Notes under the pieces: model-generated
Database searches by the model: none
The model's input: the letters and a program-made list of their open reading frames with translations, nothing else
What the model was told of the DNA's origin: nothing
Part shown: one piece after another, positions 36,778-45,764 of the stretch
Layout: each line of letters starts with the position of its first letter
Position numbering within the stretch: the first letter of the stretch is position 1
DNA from: Sphingobium sp. EM0848
Lineage (GTDB): Bacteria > Pseudomonadota > Alphaproteobacteria > Sphingomonadales > Sphingomonadaceae
Direction: 5' to 3'
NCBI RefSeq assembly: GCF_013375555.1
Contig: NZ_JABXWB010000003.1
Coordinates: 1 to 64,000 of the forward strand
Length of the DNA stretch: 64,000 bases
Translations under genes and position numbers: made by a program

Positions 36778-37920
36778 ATGGGCCACTCGGGTCCCGAAGT
36801 GGCGGATATCTTCCGCCGCTATGGCGCTGGCTGGCGCGATCGGCATGGTGCGTCCATGTGGACCGCCCAGCGCGCCGCAATGAGCGCGATCGAACTCTGT
36901 CGCACTGCGGCACTGGGTGGCCATGTTGAGCAATGCGATCAATGTGGCGCACAGCGTATCTGTTACAACAGCTGTCGGTCGCGCAATTGCCCAAAATGCC
37001 AATCGCTGGCCCGGGCCGAGTGGGTCGAGGATCGCCGTGCCGAGCTACTCGATACCCAATATTTCCACGTCGTATTCACCATCCCGAACGAGATTGCCGC
37101 CATCGCCTTTCAGAATGCTGATGTCGTGTATAATATCCTTTTCCGTGTAACGGCCGAAACCCTGCGGACGATCGCCGCCGACCCGAAGTATCTTGGGGCA
37201 GAGATCGGATTCTTCGCGATCCTTCATACATGGGGGCAAAATCTCGGGCATCATCCCCACATTCACTGCGCCATCCCGGGTGGCGGGATATCGCCCGATG
37301 GGGACCGCTGGATTTCTTGCCGGCCGCGCTTTTTCCTACCCGTCCGGGTCCTCGGCCGGTTGTTCCGTCGCCTCTTTCTTGAAGCTCTGGAAAAGGCGTT
37401 CCGGACCGGGAAGCTGAAGTTTTTCTCGTCACTGGAGCACCTCCCGACGCCGGTGCGTTCAAACGGTACCTTGGCTCGGTTCGCCGTATCAACTGGATCG
37501 TCTACTCCAAACCACCCTTTGGCGGTCCGGAACGGGCGCTGAATTATCTCGGACGGTACACCCATCGCATCGCCATTTCTAACAATCGGCTGATCGACAT
37601 TGAGGATGGCAAGGTTCGCTTTTCCTGGAAGGACTATCGCAACGGCAATCAGCGCAAGGTCATGACGCTGGATGCCGATGAGTTCATCCGGCGCTTCCTC
37701 ATCCATGTCCTGCCCCAGGAATTCCAGCGGATCCGCTATTATGGCTTCCTGGGTAATCGCTACCGCAAGGAAAAGCTGGCGCACTGTCGCGAACTTCTCG
37801 GGATGCAGCAACATTCTGCCGATCAGGCCACTCTTGCGAAGGCGACTGACGGACACAAAGTCGAGGACCTTACCAGTGTCTATGAGGAGGTGAACAGCGG
37901 ACGGCGCTTTGGCAGACTGT
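36778..37920 (+). pseudogene. IS91-family HUH transposase, frameshifted and truncated
   Basis: The zinc-binding N-terminus has CDQCGAQRICYNSCRSRNCP. The HUH nickase motif is HHPHIHCAIPGGG, and after a frameshift near 37440 the tyrosine motif ALNYLGRYTHRIAISNN follows, then FIRRFLIHVLPQEFQRIRYY. The C-terminus ends at LLGMQQ-like sequence, replaced around 37900-37950 by the IS110 element. With the recombinase before it this is a dead IS91-like unit. Rolling-circle transposition of this family can mobilise adjacent genes. Confidence 0.85.
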
Positions 37921-37950
37921 TATCGCTAGAAAACCATTCTGGAGACAGGC

Positions 37951-39171
37951 ATGTCCATTGCAGCCCATCGTTCCGAAGCGCCGTCCGCTGTTCGCGTCGA
38001 CCTTAACGCCATTTTCGTGTCTTTGGAACTGAGCCAGTCGAAATGGCTGATCACCTCGTTGTCACCGGGCAGTGGCGAGAAGCTGTCGAAATTCACGGTG
38101 GGTGGCGGTGATGTTACCGCGATGTTCGGGCGATTTGCCGAGTTGCAGCGCAAGACCGAGGCCCGCACCGGGAACCACTATCCGCTCATCGTCATCCAGG
38201 AAGCAGGGCTGGATGGCTTCTGGATCCATCGCGTGCTGGAAGCTGCAGACGTCGAAAGCCATATCGTTGATCCGGCTTCGGTCGCGGTCCCGCGACGCAA
38301 GCGTCGCGTCAAGACTGACCGGATCGATGGCGAGATGTTGGTACGTACCCTTCTCGCCTACAAGCGCGGCGAGCAGCGTGTGTGTGCCATGGTGCGGGCA
38401 CCGACGCCGGAAGAGGAAGACTGCCGCCGCGTCTCGCGCGAGCGCAAATCTTTGACCAATGAACGCACCCGCCACATCAACCGGATCAAAGGCCTGCTCT
38501 TCGGGCAGGGTGTCCAGGGTTATGAACCCATTCGCCGCGATCGTCGCAAACGACTGGACGAACTCGCAACCGGTGATGGGCGACCGCTTCAGGCGCATCT
38601 GAAAGCGCAAATCAGTCGCGAGCTCGACCGTCTCGAACTTGTGATGGAGCAGATTAAGGCGTGCGAGCAGGAACGGGATGCTTTGCTCGCGGCAGCACGG
38701 GCCAGAGTCACAGCTACAACTGAAGCAGACAATCCCGCTCAAGGAAAACCGCCAACGCCGATCCCATCGATCCCTGCCATGCTGCTCGAGCTGAACGGGA
38801 TCGGCGCGCAAACGGCGTCAGTGCTCTGGCTGGAGGGATTGTCCCGGCCATTCGATAATCGCCGGCAGGTTGCAGCCTATGCAGGACTCGCGCCCTCTCA
38901 CTGGCAAAGCGGGAAGGTCGATCATGATCAGGGGGTCTCCAAGGCGGGCAACCCAAGATTACGCACTGCCCTCATTCAGCTGGCATGGCTATGGCTACGA
39001 CATCAGCCAAACTCGGCGCTGACCATCTGGTTCAACACCCGGGTAGCGCAGAACGGTGGCCGCATGAAGAAAACGGCCATCGTCGCACTCGCGCGAAAGT
39101 TGCTGGTGGCCTTATGGAAGTACGTCAACGCCGGTGTCGTAATCGAGGGCGCTATCGTGCGGCCAGCGTAA
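37951..39171 (+). CDS. IS110/IS1111-family transposase (DEDD recombinase)
   Basis: A 406-aa transposase with an N-terminal RuvC-like DEDD domain (IVIQEAGLDGFWIHRVLEA, then RVKTDRIDGEMLVRTLLAY) and the C-terminal IS116/IS110/IS902 domain (LELNGIGAQTASVLWLEGLS, AAYAGLAPSHWQSG with the catalytic Ser region, SKAGNPRLRTALIQLAW). The ORF is complete, with GAGACAGG upstream. It is inserted in the end of the IS91-like transposase. The short 5' flank and the longer non-coding 3' flank resemble the IS1111 arrangement. Confidence 0.88.
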   Translation: MSIAAHRSEAPSAVRVDLNAIFVSLELSQSKWLITSLSPGSGEKLSKFTVGGGDVTAMFGRFAELQRKTEARTGNHYPLIVIQEAGLDGFWIHRVLEAADVESHIVDPASVAVPRRKRRVKTDRIDGEMLVRTLLAYKRGEQRVCAMVRAPTPEEEDCRRVSRERKSLTNERTRHINRIKGLLFGQGVQGYEPIRRDRRKRLDELATGDGRPLQAHLKAQISRELDRLELVMEQIKACEQERDALLAAARARVTATTEADNPAQGKPPTPIPSIPAMLLELNGIGAQTASVLWLEGLSRPFDNRRQVAAYAGLAPSHWQSGKVDHDQGVSKAGNPRLRTALIQLAWLWLRHQPNSALTIWFNTRVAQNGGRMKKTAIVALARKLLVALWKYVNAGVVIEGAIVRPA

Positions 39172-39384
39172 ACAAAACAAATCGAGGCAACGAATGTAGA
39201 AATCTTCCAGGACAGGATCGGTCCTGGTGGATGCAGGGCAGACGAACCGAGGAGACCCATGGCCTCAACCGCCGCTCGTCCAGAATGGTATCGTCGACCT
39301 TGAGCTCTTATCCGCCGCAAGCGGAATCTTGGTGCAGCTCCTTACGCAGCTGACCGTATATAAGGTGGACCGGGTTCGGCAACG
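39172..39384 (+). other. Non-coding 3' flank of the IS110-family element
   Basis: About 210 bp with no supportable gene between the transposase and the helix-turn-helix remnant. In IS110/IS1111 elements the long non-coding end encodes a structured guide (bridge/seek) RNA, so this stretch is a candidate. The element boundary was not located. Confidence 0.4.
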
Positions 39385-39581
39385 AGCCGCGTCATGCAAA
39401 CGAGCTCATAACCTGGATCCAAAGCAACAATGCGAAGGAGTTAGTTCATGTCGCCCTGACTAAGCCTCTTGACCCTCCTCATATAAGGGTCTCGCCAGCG
39501 GAAGCTGCCAGGCAACTCGGCATAGGGCGATCTACCATCTACCGCGAAATGCGTCGCCTCGGCGTAGAAAGGCCTGCCTGA
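39385..39581 (+). pseudogene. C-terminal fragment with a recombinase-type helix-turn-helix
   Basis: A frame ending in TGA at 39579-39581 reads LTKPLDPPHIRV and SPAEAARQLGIGRSTIYREM, then RRLGVERPA, a resolvase-like helix-turn-helix tail. It reads upstream as NELITWIQSNNAKELVHV without a recognisable catalytic domain. It ends directly before the ATG of the 457-aa gene, which may once have been its operon partner. Truncation by the IS110 element upstream is likely. Confidence 0.45.
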
Positions 39582-40955
39582 ATGTCCAGCACGAAATCCA
39601 CCCACGATCTTTCCGGCCTGATCAAATATGCGGGCCGTGCGCCTTGGGACGAGGCGATGGACGAAATGCTGTCCGCGCATTTTGGCCCGGCATGCGAGGC
39701 GACGGGCCTTGAGCCTGACGGCATATTCGACATCATCGGCGACCATTGGGAAGGGTCGCTATGGGGCTGCGCCTTCGAGGATCTGCTCGCGCAGGAATGG
39801 GAACCGGACGGCCACAATCTGGTCGATGACTATCTCAAGCGGCGTGGGTGGAATGAAAAGGCGCCAAACAAGGCCTATATGCGTGCCCTGCGCCATGCGG
39901 TCATGTCGCTCTATGAAGTCAGCGAAGTCATACCCGGCCAGTCTATGACCCTGCGCGATCTGTTGCGCGACACCGCCCCGGTGACCGTGCAGGAACGCAG
40001 TGCAACCCGGACCCTTGTTAACTGGGACAGGATCGCCGCGCGGGTTGTCGAGGTTAACGGGCGCTACGGCATTTCCGGTGCGCTGTTGTCATTCAGCGCG
40101 GATGGAGCCGCTCAACTCGTTGATGCGTTCGATAGGCTGTTCACCGAACCGGCGGACGATGACGAATTTGATGTGTCCGATCGAGATGCACTGCTGCGTG
40201 CCTCTGCGCCGATGTTCACCAATATCTGGCTGCTGGACAGCTTGGGCCAGGCCGCGCCCGGTTCTGAGCCGGAACTGGTCAATGCCGATGGCGATGACAT
40301 CGTATTCCATCGGATCGTCTTCCCGCTGGCAAAGGGCGTGATCGGCAAGAGCGTGGTCCGAAGGCTGAACGCGGCACCTTGGCTCGAACCAGCCAACGAC
40401 AGTTTTTGGAACTGGTTGGCACCGGCGGCACAGAGCAGGAAGCCGCAAGAGACTAAAGGTAAACAGGCCCTCGTCACAACCATGGATGACGGCACGCCGG
40501 TCTTTGCCAATGTGGAACTGACAGAACGCAAACTGATCATCGAAGTGAACAGCGCCGCCCGCGCAGAACGAGCGATAGAGCAGATGCGTGAATGGCTAGG
40601 CGATTGTCTCGATGCACCCATGACCGAAATCCGAACGCTGGCCCAGCTTATGGCTGAGGAGGCCAAAGGCGGCCCGCAGAGCGAAGCGCTGGATATCCCA
40701 CCCCACGAGTTGGAGCGGATTGTCCACGACATGCTGACACGGGAATATGCAAAAACGCTCGATGAACCGGTCCCGGCCCTTGGCCACAAGACCCCACGCG
40801 CTTTGGCCGGCACCAAGGCGGGGCGTGGAAAAGTGGCGGATTGGCTCAAATATATTGAAAGCGGTGCAGCAAAAACAGGCGTCGCCGATCCCATGGCGAC
40901 CTATGACTTCACATGGATGTGGGAAGAACTGGGACTGATTGAACTCCGGCGTTGA
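39582..40955 (+). CDS. Uncharacterised 457-aa protein
   Basis: I do not recognise the family. Acidic and soluble, with no signal peptide or membrane segment. It begins SSTKSTHDLSGLIKYAGRAP. A C-terminal block DEPVPALGHKTPRALAGTKA, then GRGKVADWLKYIE, resembles the PxPALGxxTP segment seen in several antitoxin-like (DUF2384-type) and SEC-C-associated proteins, but this is weak. It starts immediately after the stop of a helix-turn-helix remnant, suggesting translational coupling to a lost gene. It is surrounded by IS elements, so probably accessory cargo. The ORF is intact. Confidence 0.6.
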   Translation: MSSTKSTHDLSGLIKYAGRAPWDEAMDEMLSAHFGPACEATGLEPDGIFDIIGDHWEGSLWGCAFEDLLAQEWEPDGHNLVDDYLKRRGWNEKAPNKAYMRALRHAVMSLYEVSEVIPGQSMTLRDLLRDTAPVTVQERSATRTLVNWDRIAARVVEVNGRYGISGALLSFSADGAAQLVDAFDRLFTEPADDDEFDVSDRDALLRASAPMFTNIWLLDSLGQAAPGSEPELVNADGDDIVFHRIVFPLAKGVIGKSVVRRLNAAPWLEPANDSFWNWLAPAAQSRKPQETKGKQALVTTMDDGTPVFANVELTERKLIIEVNSAARAERAIEQMREWLGDCLDAPMTEIRTLAQLMAEEAKGGPQSEALDIPPHELERIVHDMLTREYAKTLDEPVPALGHKTPRALAGTKAGRGKVADWLKYIESGAAKTGVADPMATYDFTWMWEELGLIELRR

Positions 40956-41168
40956 CGGCCCTCGTATCCCGGTTCTTGCATTGTTCCGCCTTAGCGTTGT
41001 CTAGCGGACCATCCACGCTATGCCCTCAACGAGCAAATGGTTATGGATTAAAGGAGCATATCACGTTCTGTGACGTGATTGACTCTGCCGCTTGATGACA
41101 CCCATGATCGTGCGGTATACTCTTCCCTGGCACATTTCAGGCGAAAATCTGGTGTTATTGGGGTCTTG

Positions 41169-41263
41169 CGATCTGAGGTAAAAGTCTACCGATCTTGGGT
41201 AATTTTTGTCTCGCGAACTCGGGTAATTGCAGCCAGATTCAGTCAGAGTCTTGCGATCTCCGG
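41169..41263. repeat. Four imperfect direct repeats, possible transposon end
   Basis: CGATCTGAGGTAAAA (41169), CGATCTTGGGTAATT (41190), CGAACTCGGGTAATT (41214) and CGATCTCCGGAAAAC (41254) are related units spaced 21, 24 and 40 bp. Multiple short repeats of this kind mark the transposase-binding ends of IS21-like and Tn7-like elements. No transposase gene adjoins them here, so this may be the orphan end of a lost element. Confidence 0.4.
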
Positions 41264-41279
41264 AAAACGACAATAACAC

Positions 41280-41962
41280 TGCCTACAGGGACAGTTGTGG
41301 TATTGCTATTAACATAATTCTTATTCACCCCACTTTTTGCTCCCATTGAGTGCGGCGCACGACAGCATTTTTCGTATGTCAAGAAGCTCATAACGGCAGC
41401 GATCAACGGCCGACGCCTGACCATTTCCGTGACCAGAAAATGGGGGACTTGGACATCGTGCTGAAGCGCGACGACGCCATGATTGCGGGTATCGAGACCA
41501 ACGCATCGGCGACAGTGGGATCGGGCGATTTTTGGGGGTTTGGGCACGCTGGCGGAGGCGTAGGGTGACCGCTTCGCTGCTGTATGATAGCGGCGAGATT
41601 ATCCCCAGCGGCGATCGCCTGGCTGCAGTTCCTTTATCTTCCCTGTGGGGGTTGAGCGGGCAAATGTGAGGTCGATGAATTTGACCTGGGCACCTTAGAA
41701 AGCCGGTCAGCTTGATCGCCCGCGATCAGTCTTGAGTCTCCATTGGTTCTAGCAGCCTTTCCGCCTTTGACGTGACACCTGCGGCGAGACGCTCGCTGAT
41801 CACAACCCCTTCCGGGCGCCCGTGTTGCCGCTGCGCGGCGGCCCGCGCCAGCACCCTCCAGGGGTTCCCCTGCGCTGCGCTCCGGTGTGATCCGCCACCG
41901 CACGCCGCTCATTCGGTGTCACCGGCGGGAAGGCTGCCGGAACCAACGAAGGAGACAGTATC
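41280..41962. other. Non-coding stretch upstream of ssb
   Basis: Only short overlapping reading frames on both strands, none with recognisable protein sequence. The last 150 bp (very GC-rich, ending AACGAAGGAGACAGTATC) resembles the leader found before plasmid/ICE housekeeping genes and contains the GAAGGAG ribosome-binding site of ssb. Confidence 0.45.
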
Positions 41963-42194
41963 ATGAACGTCGTCAACCTGACCGGCCGCGTCGCCAAGGA
42001 TCCCGAAATCCGCAACAACGTCACCACCCTTATCGTGGCCACCGACCGGGTGAAGCTCAAGGACGGTAAGACCTACGTTGACGAGGCCACCGGCTACACC
42101 TCCAAGACCACCGAATTCCACAAGGTCACCTGCTTCAACGGCATGGGCCGGGCCGCCGCGACGCGCGCAAAAGGCGCCGTCGTCGCGATCAGCG

Positions 42195-43920
42195 TGTCAA
42201 CCGGCGCGCAAAGTTGGCTCTGACTCATATTTGATGCAATTGGCAGGTAGGGTTTGGTTGATTTTCCAAGGAGGATCAGCAGCATGCCTCGTCGATTGCG
42301 TAATGGAGCGTTGGTGCCAGCGGGCCTGGTGGTAGAACAGGTCGACAATGCTGGAGCGGTGATGGAAATCGCGGTTCGTTCAGCAAAGCCATATTCTCGG
42401 TGCCCAAGCTGCGACGTTAAGGCGGCGGCGGTGCATAGCCATTATTCCCGGCGGTTGGGTGACCTTCCGCTGGCCGGCCGATCCGTTCGTCTGGTTCTCA
42501 ATGCGCGGAGATTCCGCTGTCGGACAGCAAACTGTGCCAGACGTATTTTCGCCGAGCGCTTCGACACCGAGGTTGTGGAACCTTGGGCGCGCCGAACCAG
42601 TAGGCTCGGTTTGCTGGTCTTTCATCTCGGCTTGGCACTTGGCGGTCGGCCCGGCGCTCGTTTTGCCAATCGGCTGATGGCGCCCGTCAGCAAGGATACG
42701 CTGCTGCGGTCGATCCGTCGCCGTGGCCGTCCTGAACATGCTGCACCCACGGTGGTCGGCATTGATGATTGGGCATGGCGGCGCAATCAGCGTTACGGCA
42801 CAATTATCTGCGATCTCGAACGGCGTAGGCCGATCCGTTTGCTCCCCGATCGCGAGCCTGCCACCGCACGCGGCTGGCTCGTGGGACAACAGCAGATTGA
42901 GGTCGTCGCCCGGGACCGCGGAGGTGGATATGCGTTAGCCGCCGCCCAGGCCCTTCCCCACGCCCAGCAAGTGGCTGATCGTTGGCATCTGATGGAAAAT
43001 GCCAGCCACGCCTTTCTCGATGCGGTTCGCTGCTCGATGCGCGAAATCCGTACGGCGATCGGCACGACCATCGTTAATCCGGACCTGCTCACGGCGGCGG
43101 AACGCTTGCAATATGAGGGCTATCTTCGCCGACAGGAAAACAACGAAATCATTTTGAAGCAGGCAAAATCTGGGCTCGGTATCAAGGAGATCGTTCGCCG
43201 GACCGGGCGCAGCCGAGGTTATGTGCGGGCTGTGTTGCGTGGTCAGCGGACCGATATCTTCCGTACTCGGGAAAACTCCCTTGAAGCCTGGTTGCCTTGG
43301 CTCGATGCGGAATGGGCTGGTGGCCAGCGCAACGCTGCACAGCTTTGGCGGCAGATGCGACAGCAGGGCTTCGGGGGCTCGCTTCGGGTAGTGACCGAAT
43401 GGGCAACGCGGAAGCGGCGGGCGGAAAAAGCGGAGGGATTGCACCGGGTTCCGTCAGCTCGAACCATCGCGCGGCTGATGATGGTAGAGCGCGAAGCTCT
43501 TTCGAGAGCTGAAACGATCACCGTCGCGGCGATCGAGGAATCCGTCCCCGAACTCGTCGAGGCACGCGACATCACCGACGCCTTCCATGTCATGCTGCGG
43601 AAGAAAGCGGCCTCCTCTCTCGATGCCTGGCTCGAAAGAGCGCGTCAAAGCCTGGTGAACTCCTTCGCCCGCGGCATGACCAAGGACATCGACGCCGTTC
43701 GGGCCGCGATCGCCTCGAACTGGTCAAACGGGCAGACCGAAGGCCAGATCACCAAGCTCAAGCTCGTCAAGCGGCAGATGTACGGCCGAGCCAAGCTTGA
43801 CCTCCTGGAGGCCAGACTGATCGCGGCTGCGACATGATCTCCGTCATCAAAATTGCGTCAGAGCCAATTTTAGACGCCGATCACCCCGCTAAGGGGGTCA
43901 ATTTTGCACGCCGCTCCACA
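42195..43920 (+). mobile_element. ISL3-family insertion sequence
   Basis: 1726 bp. The left end TGTCAACCGGCGCGCAAAGT and right end (read inward on the minus strand) TGTGGAGCGGCGTGCAAAAT are imperfect terminal inverted repeats. ATCAGCG is duplicated on both sides (42188-42194 and 43921-43927), in line with the roughly 8-bp duplication of ISL3 elements. It carries one transposase gene and interrupts ssb. The clean duplication and restorable target frame indicate a recent insertion. Confidence 0.88.
42284..43837 (+). CDS. ISL3-family transposase
   Basis: About 517 aa from ATG 42284, which has AAGGAGG eight bases upstream; the in-frame TTG 30 bases earlier lacks support. The N-terminal zinc-finger part SRCPSCDVKAAAVHSHYSR precedes RRFRCRTANCARRIFAE. 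The DDE domain starts with VVGIDDWAWRRNQRYGTIIC, and DRWHLMENASHAFLDAV carries the second Asp. A helix-turn-helix insertion (IKEIVRRTGRSRGYVRAVLR) and the final Glu block SNGQTEGQITKLKLVKRQMY follow. All expected motifs are present, so it is probably active. Confidence 0.9.
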   Translation: MPRRLRNGALVPAGLVVEQVDNAGAVMEIAVRSAKPYSRCPSCDVKAAAVHSHYSRRLGDLPLAGRSVRLVLNARRFRCRTANCARRIFAERFDTEVVEPWARRTSRLGLLVFHLGLALGGRPGARFANRLMAPVSKDTLLRSIRRRGRPEHAAPTVVGIDDWAWRRNQRYGTIICDLERRRPIRLLPDREPATARGWLVGQQQIEVVARDRGGGYALAAAQALPHAQQVADRWHLMENASHAFLDAVRCSMREIRTAIGTTIVNPDLLTAAERLQYEGYLRRQENNEIILKQAKSGLGIKEIVRRTGRSRGYVRAVLRGQRTDIFRTRENSLEAWLPWLDAEWAGGQRNAAQLWRQMRQQGFGGSLRVVTEWATRKRRAEKAEGLHRVPSARTIARLMMVEREALSRAETITVAAIEESVPELVEARDITDAFHVMLRKKAASSLDAWLERARQSLVNSFARGMTKDIDAVRAAIASNWSNGQTEGQITKLKLVKRQMYGRAKLDLLEARLIAAAT

Positions 43921-44023
43921 ATCAGCGGTTCCCTCCATTATTCGATCTGGGAAGATCGCGATGGCAAGACCCGCTATGGCTGCGAGATCATCGCCGACAA
44001 GCTGGATTTCTTCTGAGCGATCT

Positions 44024-44045
44024 GGGCGGCGCAACGGCGCCGCCC
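44024..44045 (+). terminator. Hairpin after ssb
   Basis: GGGCGGCGC, loop AACG, GCGCCGCCC: a perfect 9-bp GC stem eight bases after the ssb stop codon, followed by ACTTTC. It suits a factor-independent terminator with a weak T-tract. Confidence 0.55.
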
Positions 44046-44315
44046 ACTTTCAGGCGGAACGTCACTGTGCGCGATCGTGGAAAGCGGCGCTGCCCGCTTC
44101 GCACAGACCGTTTGTGTACTCTATCGGCGCCCCCTGTGACCCGCTATATCCTAGCTCGTGCGAAGGCCGATCAACGGCCTTGCCGGCGCTGATTATGGAC
44201 AGCCGGTTTCGGCTGGGCGGGATGCGTGACGGGTTGATTTCAGATGAGGTCGGACGAGGAATGAACTGGTACACACTGCAGGAAAGGTTGCAAGCGTAGA
44301 CGGAGGATCACCGCA

Positions 44316-45583
44316 GTGGCGGACATCGACTATGCCCGCGTCATCCATTCCGCGTCCCCTCGGCGCCTGCAAGGCAAGACCCAGATTCTCAATCTGGGCG
44401 ACAGCGATTTCTATCGGATGCGGTTGACCCATTCACTGGAGGTCGCCCAGATAGCGGGCGGCATAACCCGTCCGTTCAGGCAGGACTTTTCCGACCATCC
44501 GGCCATCCCGCATCTACCGATCATAGCCTGATCCAGGTGGCCGGAATGACCCATGATCTGGGCATCCGCCCTTCGGGCGTGGCGAGGAAGTCGCGCTCAA
44601 TTATTGCATGCGCGACGCGGGCGGCTTCGAGGGAAACGGCCAGACCTTGCGCATCCTCTCCAGCCTCGAAAATTTCCCGGCCGGGGCAGGGGCCAATCTC
44701 ATGCGCCGGACCCTGCTCGGCATCCTCAAATATCCCGTTTCTTTCTCCCAGGCGTTTAACCCTGCCTGCGCTCCCCGGCTCAACCTCAAGCCCACCGCGA
44801 TCAGCATCACCTGCCGCGCGGCATCGAAGCCGCCCAGTTGCTATCTCAATACCGAGGCGCAGGTTGTGCAATGGATATTGGCGCCTCTTTCCAGCGCCGA
44901 CCGAGCGGCGTTCGTCGCGCTGAAAACGCAGACCGACAAGCACCACAAGGCCCTTCATAAATCGTTCGATTGCAGCATCATGGAGGTGGCCGATGACATC
45001 GGTTTGGCGTCCCTGATCTTGAGGACGCACTGGCGTTCTTGCTCATCCGCGAGGAGGCATTCCGGTCGCTGGTGCCCGAGGAGAAATGCGCCTCCTTCCT
45101 GACCGAGCTCAAGCAGAAATATCCCGGCGAGTCCGAGAATAATGTGTACGAGAAAATGGTCGCAACCCTCTTCGGCGAAGGGGGGGGAACGCAAGTGCTG
45201 CATCAGCCGCATGGTCCACCACCTGATCACCCATTGCCGGATCGACACACTGGCGGAATTTGAGGAGCCGTTTATCCGCAACAGGGCCGCGATGCAGGTG
45301 GGACCGGCACGGTTCATGAGTGCCCTGAAGGAGGCTGTTTCAGAGCGCCGGTTTGCAGCAACTGGAGTTCTAGGGGTAGAAAATGGTGGTCTCGGTCTTC
45401 GAGGCGTTGGCCTCTGAACCCGAGACGCTTTTGCCCTCCGAACAGCGCACGCTGGTGCGGGAGGGGAGGACGTTCCCAGGGTCATTTGCGACTATATTGC
45501 GGGTATGACGGACGGAGCTTTTGCTGAAGGCCTATGACCGGCTTTTCAGTCCCGGGATGGGGTCGATTTTCAACCAGTTCTGA
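44316..45583 (+). pseudogene. dgt: dGTP triphosphohydrolase (dGTPase), multiply frameshifted
   Basis: A GTG start with GGAGGA upstream opens [40 protein letters not shown] (the conserved RRLQxKTQ and RLTHSLEV blocks). After frame changes near 44525 and 44565 come [12 protein letters not shown] and HPPFGRGEEVALNYCMRDAG (the HD metal site), then GQTLRILSSLENF, NVYEKMVATLFGE, IDTLAEFEEPFIRNRAAMQV and finally ICDYIAGMTDGA with KAYDRLFSPGMGSIFNQF. At least four frameshifts separate the pieces. The enzyme family cleaves dGTP and some members limit phage replication; this copy is dead. Confidence 0.8.
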
Positions 45584-45600
45584 GCTTACGCCGCTAACGG

Positions 45601-45660
45601 GATGTGTAAAGATTCTGGCATTCTCTTTGCGCGTTTTTCGGACGTGTAAAGGCTTCGACA
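45601..45660. repeat. Pair of direct repeats, possible IS end
   Basis: GATGTGTAAAGATTCTGGCA (45601-45620) and GACGTGTAAAGGCTTCGACA (45641-45660) share GA-GTGTAAAG and further bases, 40 bp apart. Paired short repeats of this kind occur at ends of IS21-like elements. No matching transposase is adjacent. Confidence 0.3.
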
Positions 45661-45764
45661 GTTCGGGGTGTCGTGATGGCTATTTGGTCCCCAATGCGGT
45701 CCAAAGAAAGAACAAAATGGATTTCCGGCCGACGCCGAGAAGACGGGTCGTGCGCGCTCACGCG

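Larger units (their letters stand above)
41963..44016 (+). pseudogene. ssb: Single-stranded DNA-binding protein gene split by an ISL3 element
   Basis: Codons 1-77 (NVVNLTGRVAKDPEIRNNVT, KVTCFNGMGRAAA, KGAVVAIS) lie at 41963-42194 and the rest at 43928-44016 (GSLHYSIWEDRDGKTRYGCE, IIADKLDFF). Removing the IS and one copy of the target repeat ATCAGCG rejoins the codons GCG-ATC-AGC-GGT-TCC exactly, giving a 106-aa short SSB with an OB fold. Short SSBs of this kind are typical plasmid or ICE genes. The intact half ends in a premature stop within the IS (SVSTGAQSWL), so the protein is inactive. Confidence 0.85.

Noticed and set aside
41169..41263. Possible CRISPR array
   Set aside because: Units are short, imperfect and irregularly spaced (21, 24, 40 bp), with no cas genes in the window.
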